Source: Salinisphaera orenii subsp. orenii MK-B5
GTDB taxonomy: Bacteria; Pseudomonadota; Gammaproteobacteria; Nevskiales; Salinisphaeraceae
Direction: 5' to 3'
Length of the DNA: 64,000 nucleotides
Assembly (NCBI RefSeq): GCF_003788635.1
Contig: NZ_AYKH01000007.1
Span: forward strand, 1 to 64,000
Positions 28,326-37,304 of this stretch are shown in pieces (position 1 is the stretch's first letter; each line of letters begins with the position of its first letter). The notes below the pieces were generated by a model that saw only the letters and a list, made by a program, of their open reading frames with translations, had not been told where the DNA came from and did not search any database. A program made the translations under genes and the position numbers.

Positions 28326-28356
28326 GCGACCGGTATCCGGTCGCGCCGGGCCTTTT
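28326..28356. terminator. Hairpin between convergent genes
   Basis: GCGACCGG-TAT-CCGGTCGC is a perfect 8-bp stem with a 3-base loop, followed by CCTTTTG shortly after. It sits between the ends of the glycosyltransferase (28249, plus strand) and the cytochrome fusion (28414, minus strand). It can act for the plus-strand transcript and perhaps both. Confidence 0.6.
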
Positions 28357-28413
28357 GTCGCCCACGCGATGATTCCGTCCGGCGTCTCCGGCGGCGGTGG
28401 CTCGCGCCGCGAT

Positions 28414-29688
28414 TCAGTCGTCCGTGCCGGATGCGGCGTCCCCGGCGGCACGGCGGCTGAGCACCGCGCGTACCCGGATCTCGATATCGCGCGATACCCA
28501 TTCGCCCTCCGGATCGGAGGCCATGCCCAGATCGGCCTCGGCCCGGTCCAGCGCGAGTCGGCCGGTGACGGTCGCGGTGTTGTCGTCCAGGCTCAGTGTC
28601 AGGGGCGGGATGTCGATGGCGTTGCCCTTGATCGTCAGCACGCCGTCGACCGCGTAACGATCGGCCTCGAGCGGTCGGATCGCGCGGCTCTCGAAGGTGG
28701 CGACCGGGTGATTGGCGACGTCGAACCATTCCTTCTCGTGCAGGGTGCGATCGTGCATGGCCACGCCGTCGGTCGCCGAGGCGGTCTCGATGGTGGCGTT
28801 GATCGACGACTCCGGCACGGCGTCACTGTCGATGCGGACATCGACGCCCCAGCGCTCGAAGCGGCCGTTGAAGGCACTGCCGCCCTGCTCGCCGGCGAAC
28901 CGGATCGCGCTTGCCGACCGCAGGAGCCGCCATTCGCCGGGGGCACCGCCGCTGTCGGCGGTATCGGCACCCTCGCTGATGTCGCTGTCGCGCGGCGCGT
29001 CGGCCTGACGCGTCGTATCCGGGCGCAGCAGCGCCGCGCCGACGCCCACCAGCAGGATCAGGCCGATGCCGGAGGCGAGTGCGACGCGCCAGCCGGGCCG
29101 CGGCAGCATGTGGGTGAGCACGGCATCGCGGTCGATCCACTGGTGCTTGAGCGCGGCGCCGACGTGCAGTGCGGCCAGCGCCGCCGTGCTCCAGGCCAGC
29201 CACGTGTGCAGGTCGACGGTGGTCGCGGCCCAGGTCTCGCGAAACGCGCGTGTTTGTTCGTTGAGCCCGAACAGATGCGGGACCTCGAACAGCCCGAACC
29301 AGAGCGTGGGCACCTGCAGGGGCGTGTCGCCGCGCCACTGGGCGGAGACATACAGCCAGCCGGTCAGCGGCAGCGCGATCATCAGCACATAGAACAGTGC
29401 GTGCGTCGCCCGCGCGGCCGCGCGTTCCCAGAGCGGCATGGCCGCGGGCAGCGCCGGTGGCGGATGCCCCAGCCGCCACGCGAGCCGGAGCAGGCTGAGA
29501 ATCAGCACCGTCAGCCCGATGGATTTATGCAGCTGGAACGCCTCCACCGCAAGGGCGCGGGTCGCGGATGCCTCCACGGCCCGGCGCATCCACCAGCCGA
29601 GCGCGATGTTGCCGAGGATTGCGGCCGCGATCAGCCAGTGCAGGACGATGGCGACGGCGGTATAGCGTTCGGCCCGTTGCATGCTCAT
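28414..29688 (-). CDS. Cytochrome b561 - YceI fusion protein
   Basis: A 424-residue fusion. Residues about 5-190 are a cytochrome b561 with four helices. Candidate haem ligands are His17 (VLHWLIAA), His54 (LHKSIGL), and the histidines in PHLFG and VDLHTWLAW/ALHVG. A further helix lies at about 205-220. The C-terminal ~180 residues are a YceI-like lipocalin domain (EWRLLRSASAIRFAGEQGG through the final strands), predicted to be periplasmic. YceI proteins bind isoprenoid or quinone-like molecules, so the fusion could pass electrons between membrane quinone and a bound lipid; that is inference. ATG 29688 or 29682 is possible. Confidence 0.9.
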   Translation of the reverse strand: MSMQRAERYTAVAIVLHWLIAAAILGNIALGWWMRRAVEASATRALAVEAFQLHKSIGLTVLILSLLRLAWRLGHPPPALPAAMPLWERAAARATHALFYVLMIALPLTGWLYVSAQWRGDTPLQVPTLWFGLFEVPHLFGLNEQTRAFRETWAATTVDLHTWLAWSTAALAALHVGAALKHQWIDRDAVLTHMLPRPGWRVALASGIGLILLVGVGAALLRPDTTRQADAPRDSDISEGADTADSGGAPGEWRLLRSASAIRFAGEQGGSAFNGRFERWGVDVRIDSDAVPESSINATIETASATDGVAMHDRTLHEKEWFDVANHPVATFESRAIRPLEADRYAVDGVLTIKGNAIDIPPLTLSLDDNTATVTGRLALDRAEADLGMASDPEGEWVSRDIEIRVRAVLSRRAAGDAASGTDD

Positions 29689-29889
29689 GCGTTACTGTCG
29701 GCCGACCGGCCCGATCCGCGCAAGCCATGCCGCGTTTGTGCTTGCGGCGATCGAAGCGGCTGCCCGGCCGGTGGCGATGATCGCCGCTGTCGGCGGGGCT
29801 CGCCGTCGCGGCCGGCGCTCGCATCGGGGCATCCGGCCCCAATGTGGGTGGTCGCGACGGGGCGGTCCCAAACGCTTCGGGAGATGACG

Positions 29890-30138
29890 ATGAAAAAGCT
29901 CAAGAACGAGAAGGCGTTGACCAAGAAGGCGTTGGCGCTGGGCATGGACTACGGCGAGCGCCGCGGCGCGGTCGAGTTCGAGGCCACCGACTCCGCGGCC
30001 GACCGGCTCGAGTACATCTATCGGCTGCTGGTGCACGACGGCATCATCCAGCCGCTGCCGGAGGATCAGGTCTCGCAGAAATCGATCCAGCACAAGCTGG
30101 CGATCTGGGCCTCCAAACAGCCGGACCCGGCAGGCTGA
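29890..30138 (+). CDS. Small DUF5062-like protein
   Basis: An 82-residue cytoplasmic protein rich in Lys at its start (MKKLKNEKALTKKALALG). The later part AADRLEYIYRLLVHDGIIQPLPEDQ and KSIQHKLAIWASKQ resembles the DUF5062 family as I remember it; function unknown. ATG 29890 is preferred because GGGAG ends 6 bases before it, while ATG 29884 directly abuts that site. It is flanked by divergent and convergent genes, so it is monocistronic. Confidence 0.7.
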   Translation: MKKLKNEKALTKKALALGMDYGERRGAVEFEATDSAADRLEYIYRLLVHDGIIQPLPEDQVSQKSIQHKLAIWASKQPDPAG

Positions 30139-30197
30139 CTCGGCATCTCGGTCGCGGCGGGTTCCGCTTCTGCCTTCGACCGCGCGACGCAGCGGCT

Positions 30198-31184
30198 TCA
30201 GCCCGCCGGAGCGGCCAGGGCGCCGAGCACGAGCCAGGTCGTGTAGCCCACGAAGATCGCCAGCAGCACGCCGCCCTCCAGGCGGCTGAGACGCGCACGC
30301 GGCGCGCGCCAGCGCATCGCGAAGAGCAGCAGCAGGACCGTCATCGCCATCATCACCGGCCAGTCCCGTTGCACGACGAGCGGCTCGATGTCGATCGGCG
30401 CGATCAGCCCGGCGACACCGACCACGCCCAGCGTGTTGAACAGATTGGAGCCGAGTACGTTGCCCAGCACGAGGTCATGGGCGTTGCGGCGCAGCGCGCT
30501 GATGGACGAGGCCAGTTCGGGTAGCGACGTGCCCACCGCCACGACGGTCAGGCCGATGACGAGATCGCTCACGCCGAGCGTGGTCGCGATGGTCACTGCG
30601 CCCCAGACCAGCAGGCGCGAACTCGCTACGAGCAGGATCAGACCCACGATCAGCCACGCCACCGCGCCCCGCAGGCCGAGCGTCGGCGGCTCGGTTTCGA
30701 CGCCGGCCGTGGCGGGCCCGCTCACGTGCTCGGTCGGCCGCCGCGCCTGGCGGACGCACAGGCCGAGATAGCCGATCAGCGGCACCAGCAGGAGAGCGGC
30801 GTCGAGCCGCCCGATGGTGCCGTCGAGCAGCAACAGCAGCGATCCCAGCGTGACCGCGGCCAGCAGGGCGAGCTCGCGGCGAACGACGCCGCTGGCCACG
30901 ATTATCGGCGACAGCAGGAGCGTGAGGCCCAGGATCAGCCCGATGTTGGCGATGTTCGAGCCGTAGGCGTTGCCGATCGCCAGCCCCGGTTGGCCCGACC
31001 ACGCGGCCAGTCCCGACACCACGAATTCCGGCGCCGAGGTCCCGATGCCGACGATCACGGTGCCGATGATCAGCCCGGGCAGTCGGAAGTGGTGGGCGGT
31101 GGCCACCGCGCCGTCGACGAAGCGCTCCGCGCTCCAGATGAGCACCGCCAGGCCGGCGATCAGGGCGAGCCCGGCCATCAGCAT
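30198..31184 (-). CDS. Calcium/sodium antiporter (YrbG-like)
   Basis: A 328-residue inner-membrane exchanger of the CaCA family with about 10 helices in two inverted halves. The alpha-1 repeat is GIGTSAPEFVVS (about 46-57) and alpha-2 is AVGTSLPELASS (about 216-227). Both hold the acidic residue that binds the cation. GNxxGSNxxN motifs also occur in both halves (GNAYGSNIANIGLILG and GNVLGSNLFNTLGVVG). The halves are joined by a short cytoplasmic loop around 150-175. It exchanges sodium or protons for calcium or similar ions. Confidence 0.94.
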   Translation of the reverse strand: MLMAGLALIAGLAVLIWSAERFVDGAVATAHHFRLPGLIIGTVIVGIGTSAPEFVVSGLAAWSGQPGLAIGNAYGSNIANIGLILGLTLLLSPIIVASGVVRRELALLAAVTLGSLLLLLDGTIGRLDAALLLVPLIGYLGLCVRQARRPTEHVSGPATAGVETEPPTLGLRGAVAWLIVGLILLVASSRLLVWGAVTIATTLGVSDLVIGLTVVAVGTSLPELASSISALRRNAHDLVLGNVLGSNLFNTLGVVGVAGLIAPIDIEPLVVQRDWPVMMAMTVLLLLFAMRWRAPRARLSRLEGGVLLAIFVGYTTWLVLGALAAPAG

Positions 31185-31305
31185 GACGGGAACCGATGGG
31201 GGCGACGATTCATGGATTCAGTCCCGGATGACGTTCGGTGTCGGCACTCTAGCAGCCGCCGCGCGAACCATCATCGACTCCGCCGGCGGCCCTCGTGCCC
31301 GGTGG

Positions 31306-32094
31306 TCACCGCGGGCGGATTAGCAGGTTCTGGTGGGCGACCCCGATCCGGCCGTGGCTGTCGTAAAGCGTCGAACTGTTCAGACCGATGCCGTCGGCGC
31401 CGGTGATGGTTTCGCTGTCGAGGCCGATCCATTCCCCCTCCGGCGCCCGGTGAAGGTAGACGGTGAGATCGGTGTTGGCGAAGAGGAAATCGTCGGCCGG
31501 GAGTACCCAGCTGATGCCGTTGCCGAAGTCGGCGGCGGCAACTGCGCGCACGGTCGCCGTGTTCTCAATACCGGCGAGCAGCGGCATGCGCAGGCGAAAC
31601 CAGGCCGCGGCCGGCCCGGCCGCTCGCGTGCTGCCCCGTGCAACCCGGATCTCCATGGCTTCGTGGTGAAAGGATTCGCCCGCCGGCATGCCCGGTGTCT
31701 CGAAGCCGGCACGGCATTGCGCGGGCGCCGGCGTGAGCCGGCGATCGGGCGTGGCCGGCACCTCGACCGCGGTGCGCCGGATCATGAGGGCGACCGCACG
31801 GCCGATGACGAGGCCCTCGTGCTCGATCTCCAGGCGCAGGCGTCGGGCCGTGCGTGCCCGCCCGCTGTCGATGCGCACCGTCAGCGGCGCGATCGGCACC
31901 GGCCGCGTGAGCTCGAAGGTCAGCCGGGCGAGGGCGAACGCCGGACCGGTCGCCTCTTCGGCCAGATGGGCGAGGAGGGCGGCCGGCGCGCCGCCGTGCT
32001 GGGCGCGTTCATCCCAGGGGCCGCGCGCCAGGCCGCTGGGCTGGAATAGGGCACCGTCGCGCTCGTAGACGGCGGTCGGACGGGGCGATGTCAT
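31306..32094 (-). CDS. TesB-like acyl-CoA thioesterase family protein
   Basis: A 262-residue double-hotdog protein. The N-terminal half has the family-like start RDGALFQPSGLARGPWDERAQHGGAPAALLAHLAEE and LARLTFELTRPVPIAPLTV. The C-terminal half shows WVLPADDFLFANTDLTVYLHRAPEGEWIGLDSET and ends with HGRIGVAHQNLLIRPR. Family members hydrolyse acyl-CoA thioesters; chain preference is unknown. It lies alone, with repeat copy B starting 75 bases upstream of its start. Confidence 0.88.
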   Translation of the reverse strand: MTSPRPTAVYERDGALFQPSGLARGPWDERAQHGGAPAALLAHLAEEATGPAFALARLTFELTRPVPIAPLTVRIDSGRARTARRLRLEIEHEGLVIGRAVALMIRRTAVEVPATPDRRLTPAPAQCRAGFETPGMPAGESFHHEAMEIRVARGSTRAAGPAAAWFRLRMPLLAGIENTATVRAVAAADFGNGISWVLPADDFLFANTDLTVYLHRAPEGEWIGLDSETITGADGIGLNSSTLYDSHGRIGVAHQNLLIRPR

Positions 32095-32168
32095 GAGGGC
32101 TGGCGTCGGCGAATGGGCAGGGACAGGCTGTCACGGTTTTCGGCCGCACACGAAGCACGGCGTCAGCC

Positions 32169-32477
32169 TTGGGCCTGTCAACACTTCCTGCGAACGCCGC
32201 GTCGGAGACCGCACATCGTGTTCTGCAAGGCGCGAGTCGCGGGTCGTGGCGCGCCACGATCAAGACTGGCAACGCCGCAGAATGCCCATGGTTGTTTCAT
32301 GGGCGGCCCAACCCGTCGGGACAAGCGCCCCACGAAACGACCAGGGTGCGGCAATCCAGCGTTGTCGCGCGCTGGCGCAGAATGATTGCGCGGCACGCGC
32401 TACGCCGCGACTTGCCGCCAATGGTCGATTTTCAGGACGCGCTTGGCGCGGGCTCGTATGAAGTGTTGGCAGCCCTA
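32169..32477 (+). repeat. MITE-like repeat, copy B
   Basis: A 309-base non-coding unit with imperfect terminal inverted repeats: left TTGGGCCTGTCAACACTTCC, right (reverse complement) TAGGGCTGCCAACACTTCAT. It aligns along its whole length with copy C (47688) and less closely with A and D. The central hairpin pairs GGGCG with CGCCC around an inner CCC-GTC-GGG. The outermost CTA at 32475-32477 is, on the minus strand, the TAG stop codon of the adjacent zinc-ribbon protein gene. No reading frame in it looks coding. Confidence 0.85.
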
Positions 32478-33953
32478 GCCGACACCCGTGGCCACGGCGG
32501 CGGAGAAGATCGTCGGCGAGCTCGGCAGCATATCGCCGAGCGCGGCGGGTGCCCAGTGGGGCAGCGACAGGGCCAGCAGCGCCAGAATCAGGGCGGCGGC
32601 CATGCTGGCCCGGCTGGCGGTATAGCAGGAGAGCGCCTCGGCCACCGGGCCGCTGCAGGTGTGTCGGCGCGCCGTGCGACGACTGCTGCGGTGTTCCAGT
32701 GCTGCGGCGCACAGCTCGATCGCGGCGATGCTCAGGAAAAACATCGCGGCGGTGATCGACCAGTGCGCTCCCAGCCTGGCGAGCAGCCGTCGTCCGGTCT
32801 CCGGCCACGGCCCGCTGAACCACGGTGGCAGCGTCGCGGCCTGGGCCGGTGCGGTGAGCACGAGACCGGCGACCAGCATGCCTCCGAGCAGGAGTACGCC
32901 GCTGAACAGGCCGGTCGCCAGGCGCTGGCCGTGGCGTCGACGCTGTCGGCGAATCAAGGCGGCGAGACGGCTGCGCAGGCCGTCGACGCGTGCCGGCGAT
33001 GCATGCGCTTCGGGCCACGGCATGAGCCCGTCGCGCGCGACTCGCGCGCCGGTGATGCCCCGGCCCGTGGCGCTGGCGTTCACGTCTGCCAGAATTCGCC
33101 GCGGATGCACGAACCGGCGCCGGCGTTCCATTCGGTCGAGCATCGTCTCGATGCGTTCGATCTCGACGCGTGCGGTCGCCGTGGCGATCTCGTCCACGAG
33201 TTCAGCGCCGGTCAGGAGCGTATCGTCGGCCTCGTTGCTCACGAGACGCATGCGCCGGTCATCGAAAGTGACGTCGATGATGTGGATGTGCTCCGGGCGG
33301 TATGTCGACTCCAGTCGCCAGCGCCCCGGTTGCAGCAGTTCGATCGCCGTGAACACGAAGCGATCGCCGTCGCTCAGTTCGCGCTCCACGGCGGGGCCGA
33401 CGAGAGTCTCGTGATCGCCGCAGTAGATGTCCTGCGTGCGTTCGGCGCAGGCCAGCACGGCCTGCAGGCGGGCGCCGCGGCTGTAACGGCCGGTGCCACG
33501 GCAGACCGCGCAGCGGTCGGTGCCGGTATCGGCCGTGTTCGGATCGCTCGTGGTGCCGGCGCAGTCCGGGCAGGCGACCGTGCTCATCACCGTGTGGCCG
33601 ATGCGGGCGGTGAGGGCCGCCCATGGCAGGTGGCCGTGCTCTGCGATGGTGGCGCGATGGTCGGTCAGTGCCGCGTCCAGCGCCATGCCGACGCGGCGTC
33701 GATGGAGCTCGATGCGGGCCGGCAACTGCGCCTCGGGCACGATCTCCAGCCGGGGCAGCGCGGGATCGGGATCGCCCGCACAACACAGCGCCTCGCGGGT
33801 GACCCGGACTACGCCGATATCGTGTCGATGCACGGCCACCGGCACGGGGTCGACCGCGTGGATCGTCAGATCGGCGCGCAGCATTGGGTCCACGCCGCGT
33901 GCGCGCAGCCGGGAGACGAATGCGTTGTGCGCGACATCGGTCATCGTCGTCAT
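32475..33953 (-). CDS. Zinc-ribbon membrane protein, unknown function
   Basis: A 492-residue protein I cannot assign to a family. The N-terminal ~320 residues look cytoplasmic. They contain a DnaJ-like zinc ribbon: CPDCAG at 128-133 and CAVCRGTG at 148-155, separated by an acidic loop. Residues about 215-300 include a long charged helical part (RVEIERIETMLDRMERRRR). The C-terminal third has about three membrane helices (around 345-370, 400-420 and 450-470). Its TAG stop coincides with the terminal bases of repeat copy B, so the original C-terminus may have been cut or kept exactly. Start ATG 33953; ATG 33944 is possible. Confidence 0.75.
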   Translation of the reverse strand: MTTMTDVAHNAFVSRLRARGVDPMLRADLTIHAVDPVPVAVHRHDIGVVRVTREALCCAGDPDPALPRLEIVPEAQLPARIELHRRRVGMALDAALTDHRATIAEHGHLPWAALTARIGHTVMSTVACPDCAGTTSDPNTADTGTDRCAVCRGTGRYSRGARLQAVLACAERTQDIYCGDHETLVGPAVERELSDGDRFVFTAIELLQPGRWRLESTYRPEHIHIIDVTFDDRRMRLVSNEADDTLLTGAELVDEIATATARVEIERIETMLDRMERRRRFVHPRRILADVNASATGRGITGARVARDGLMPWPEAHASPARVDGLRSRLAALIRRQRRRHGQRLATGLFSGVLLLGGMLVAGLVLTAPAQAATLPPWFSGPWPETGRRLLARLGAHWSITAAMFFLSIAAIELCAAALEHRSSRRTARRHTCSGPVAEALSCYTASRASMAAALILALLALSLPHWAPAALGDMLPSSPTIFSAAVATGVG

Positions 33954-34866
33954 CCTGTCGGGCGGCCGGTTCCGCGCGGCGCGCCGCCGTCGCAGTAGTG
34001 GCCGGGCGATCCGGTGCCGGGTCGGCGCGCGTTTCGTCGGGGGCTATTGCGGTTGTGCACCCTTGATCGCCGTTGCTCCGTCGCGCCGTCGCGCCGTCGC
34101 GCGGCGTCGTTTCGCTACGGTGCCGTCGGTCTTCCGGAAAGCGGATCGCGAATCCGTGTTCGGGCATTCCCAGCAAGAAGCGGGCCGATGCGACAAAGGC
34201 CCGTATTCGCGGCGTGGGTGGGGCTGAGAAGTGACAGGGGTGTCATGTTTATCGACACCGGAACGGCCCGGGTCGATCGCGAGATCATGGTGAAACCGAC
34301 GCTCAGCCCTCGGCGTTGATCGGTGGGCGCCCCGTTCGGGTGTCGTTCGGGCCGACACCACGCGGATGCGGGCGACCGCCATGGGCGAGTGCATGTCCGG
34401 AACGCGTCGGGGAGCGCCGTGCCGGACGGGCGTGCTCGTATCGGCGTGGTCGATGGCGCGCACGGCCGGCTTTCGCCGGCCGCCCGTCGCGGCAGGGGAC
34501 GCGCTTCAGGCGTGGGGCTGTATTGGCCGCAGCTCGCCGCTCGTCGCCGATGTGCAGTCGTATGCCGGCCGCCCGGCGCGTGATTCGGCGCTCGACCGGC
34601 TGTGCGACCGGCCGAGCCGCCTCGCGCGTGGGCGGCTGTCATGGCGACAGGAGCGGACTGTAGCCGCTGCCGGCCGCGCGTCGGGGCAGCGTCCGGCGAT
34701 GTGGTCAAGCCCCGGCATTCGTGCCGAGGGGAGCCGAGGGTCGCGGCCCCCCGTTGTTCCGCCGGCCTGTCCGTTACGGCGCCCCTGTCACGCGTGTCGA
34801 GACGTCGGCCGATTCCGGCGCGGCTCGCCGATCGGTCGCGGCATCCGCCGCCGCGGCATGCAGACG
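33954..34866. other. Long gene-free stretch
   Basis: In 913 bases I see no supported gene; all frames have Arg/Pro/Ala-rich composition typical of spurious GC-rich frames. It contains a tandem CGTCGCGC run (three units near 34079-34103) and a small hairpin GGTGTC/GACACC at 34239-34259. It may hold a decayed gene or unrecognised RNA. Confidence 0.5.
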
Positions 34867-35280
34867 CTAGTCGCTCGAATCGATGCCGCTGTCGTCGATT
34901 CGCTCCCGCGAACCGTCGGGGTAGACGAGATACGTCTCGCCGCCGGAGGCAGCGGGGCCGACCGTGCCCTTGCCTTCGCGATCGGCGGTCATGCCGGCTT
35001 CGAACTGATTGAAGTTGATGCCCTCGGCCGGCGCGTTGGTCGACGGGTTCTCGATGTTCTCCCGAGTGTCCAGCGAGTCGTAGATCTCGGCCACGCGCGG
35101 ATTGGCCTCGGCCTCGGCGCGGGTCAGCGTGCCGTCGTCGTCGCTGTCCAGCCGCTCGAACAGCGTCTGCAGCGAGATGGTGTCGCCGGCGGCGTCCGCC
35201 TCCGTTTCGGCGGCGTGAACCGACGCGGCGGCGCCAGCCGCGAGCGCGCCGGCGGCGATGAGCGGTGCGAGTCGATACAT
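34867..35280 (-). CDS. Secreted EF-hand protein
   Basis: A 137-residue protein with a signal peptide at about 1-24 (ending SVHAAE). Residues about 40-52 form a calcium-binding EF-hand loop (DSDDDGTLTRAEAE). A second, weaker Asp-rich helix-loop follows (NFNQFEAG). The C-terminal tail is Gly/Ser/Asp-rich. It probably sits in the periplasm and binds calcium; a partner is unknown. GGAG lies 7 bases before ATG 35280. The longer frame upstream is Arg-rich and unlikely. Confidence 0.82.
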   Translation of the reverse strand: MYRLAPLIAAGALAAGAAASVHAAETEADAAGDTISLQTLFERLDSDDDGTLTRAEAEANPRVAEIYDSLDTRENIENPSTNAPAEGINFNQFEAGMTADREGKGTVGPAASGGETYLVYPDGSRERIDDSGIDSSD

Positions 35281-35542
35281 GGCAATCTCCCGGACTTTGT
35301 TGCGTGGCGTTGGCGCCGCGGTTCGGATGGGGCGCCGACGCCTCGACAACATCGCCGATTCGGCGTTTCGGTGCAATGCAGGCCGGCCGCAGGTACTTCA
35401 ATGTGGCCGGCGTGCGGGTCGATCGCACGGCGGGGCCGTGCGCCACCACGCCCCAAGCTGTCGCCACGCGGAAGCCGCGGGCCGCATTGTTCACTCGGAG
35501 CGCATGCTATGTTGCGGACAGAGTCCGATTCACCGAGCCGCC

Positions 35543-36292
35543 ATGAAGACGCCCCTGCTGTCAGTGCACGCCTTGATTTTTCTCGCCTGCGCCCTCGCGA
35601 TGTCGGCCGCGGCCGCCGAGCCGGCGCTCGACACGCGGGCCGGCCCGGTCCAGCTGCATCCGGTCGAGCATGCGAGCTTCGTCATGGAGTGGAACGATCG
35701 CACGATCTACGTCGATCCGGTCGGGCCGGTCTCGGCCTACGCCGAGCACGGCGCCGCGGACGTGCTGTTGCTCACTCATCCGCACGGCGATCATCTGGAC
35801 ACCGAGACGCTGGCCGGACTCGATCTGGATGGGGCGACCGTCATCATGCCGCAGTCGGTGGCCGACGAGATCGACGGCGACTTCGGTGCCGACCAGCGGA
35901 TCATGGCCAACGGCGATACGCTCTCCGTGGCCGGCATGGAGGTCCGGGCGATGCCGGCCTACAACCTGCCGCCCTCGGAGGACGCCTATCATCCGAAGGG
36001 CTGGGGCAACGGCTACGTGCTGACGCTCGCCGACAAGCGCGTCTACATTTCCGGCGACACCGAGGGCATCCCGGCGATGCGCGCCCTCGAGGATATCGAT
36101 CTCGCCTTCGTCTGCATGAATCTGCCCTACACCATGGATGTGGACCAGGCGGCCGATGCGGTGGCCGATTTCGAGCCGGCCATCGTCTATCCGTATCACT
36201 ACCGCGGTCAGGACGTGGCCGACTTCAAGCGCCAGGTCAACGAGCGGACCGACGCCGTCGAGGTGCGCCTCGGCGACTGGTATCCGGAATAG
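35543..36292 (+). CDS. Periplasmic metallo-beta-lactamase-fold hydrolase (UlaG-like)
   Basis: A 249-residue protein with a signal peptide at 1-25. The zinc motif THPHGDHLD is at about 79-87. A metal-bridging Asp lies in YISGDTEGIP, and a late His in VYPYHYRG. This layout matches short MBL-fold proteins of the UlaG type, whose substrates vary (lactones, phosphoesters). Start ATG 35543 fits the signal peptide. It is divergent from the EF-hand gene. Confidence 0.88.
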   Translation: MKTPLLSVHALIFLACALAMSAAAAEPALDTRAGPVQLHPVEHASFVMEWNDRTIYVDPVGPVSAYAEHGAADVLLLTHPHGDHLDTETLAGLDLDGATVIMPQSVADEIDGDFGADQRIMANGDTLSVAGMEVRAMPAYNLPPSEDAYHPKGWGNGYVLTLADKRVYISGDTEGIPAMRALEDIDLAFVCMNLPYTMDVDQAADAVADFEPAIVYPYHYRGQDVADFKRQVNERTDAVEVRLGDWYPE

Positions 36293-36405
36293 GGGCAGCG
36301 CCGGGCCGTTCGGGCCGCTCGTAGAGGCGCGGCCCGGCCGCGTCCATCCCGGCGCGCTCGCCCGCGGGGCGGCGGATGGCCGCCCCGCGGGCAACGACGG
36401 CGAGG

Positions 36406-37197
36406 CTACTTGCGGCGGAAATCGACCTGTTCGATCCGCGTCTGCACGCTCTGGCCGCACTCCCAGCAGTTGGCGTGCGGGTCCACGTTCGGGGTGGGGA
36501 TATCGGCACGGTGCGCCCGGCATTCGGGCGTCGAAACGCCCAGACGCTGATCGCGGGCCTCGACCCGGTCGGGATCCACCTGGCCGTCCTCTGTGAAGGC
36601 CATCATCAGCTGCGGTACGCCGTAGGGAAAATCGTCGCGATCGATCTGCCAGGTGTGGAAGGTCTTGCCGTAGGTCGTGATCAGGTCCTCGAAATAGGCG
36701 TGTTCGGCCATTTTGGGGATCCCGGGTGCGACCAGCTGCCCGGATTTGATCTCGTAGTGATGGCTGTGCCAGAGCCGCTTCTCCTCGGCCGGCAGGCGCT
36801 GGTAGCGCTCGGCGCTGATGATGTATTCGATGCCGATCAGACGCGCGTCCGCGCGATTGGAGTCGAATATCACGCACTGGTGCAGATCCGGCTCGAGGTG
36901 GATGCAGAAATGCGTGGCCTCGACCTGCCGACCCATGTCGTCGGCGTACATGTGGAAGCCGTTGAGATAGGTGTTCATCGACTCCAGCGGGATCTTGCGT
37001 TGCAGTGCGCCGGAAGCGCTGTCGAGCAGGCGGTGCTTGAGCGGATGCCCGCGCCCGGGCACACCGTTGCCGCTGGCGCGGCGGCCGAGCATCAGGCCGG
37101 CCGCGGCGGCCACGCCGGTGGCCAGGCCGAGACCGAGGGCGGCCAGGCCCGAGTCGGGCTGGGACCGGCGGGCGATCGGTTTGCTGCGTCGTGACAT
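36406..37197 (-). CDS. DUF1264 (OBAP-like) protein
   Basis: A 263-residue protein with an N-terminal hydrophobic stretch at about 17-40 (LAALGLGLATGVAAAAGLML), probably an anchor or signal. The rest is the DUF1264 domain, related to plant oil-body-associated proteins. It shows ATHFCIHLEPDLHQCVIFDSN, LIGIEYIISAERYQRLPAEEKRLWHSHHYEIKSGQL and GKTFHTWQIDRDDFPYGVPQLMMAF. The histidine-rich blocks are family hallmarks. Function in bacteria is unknown; lipid association is inferred from plant members. Confidence 0.9.
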   Translation of the reverse strand: MSRRSKPIARRSQPDSGLAALGLGLATGVAAAAGLMLGRRASGNGVPGRGHPLKHRLLDSASGALQRKIPLESMNTYLNGFHMYADDMGRQVEATHFCIHLEPDLHQCVIFDSNRADARLIGIEYIISAERYQRLPAEEKRLWHSHHYEIKSGQLVAPGIPKMAEHAYFEDLITTYGKTFHTWQIDRDDFPYGVPQLMMAFTEDGQVDPDRVEARDQRLGVSTPECRAHRADIPTPNVDPHANCWECGQSVQTRIEQVDFRRK

Positions 37198-37304
37198 GGG
37201 ACCTCCATTGGCGTCGGAACGCGCGTGCGACGGGAACGCCGCATCAAGTCGCAGTGTGGGTCGCCCGCGCGGGGCTGTCTCTCAGGAAAACTCCCGAGAC
37301 CGGC

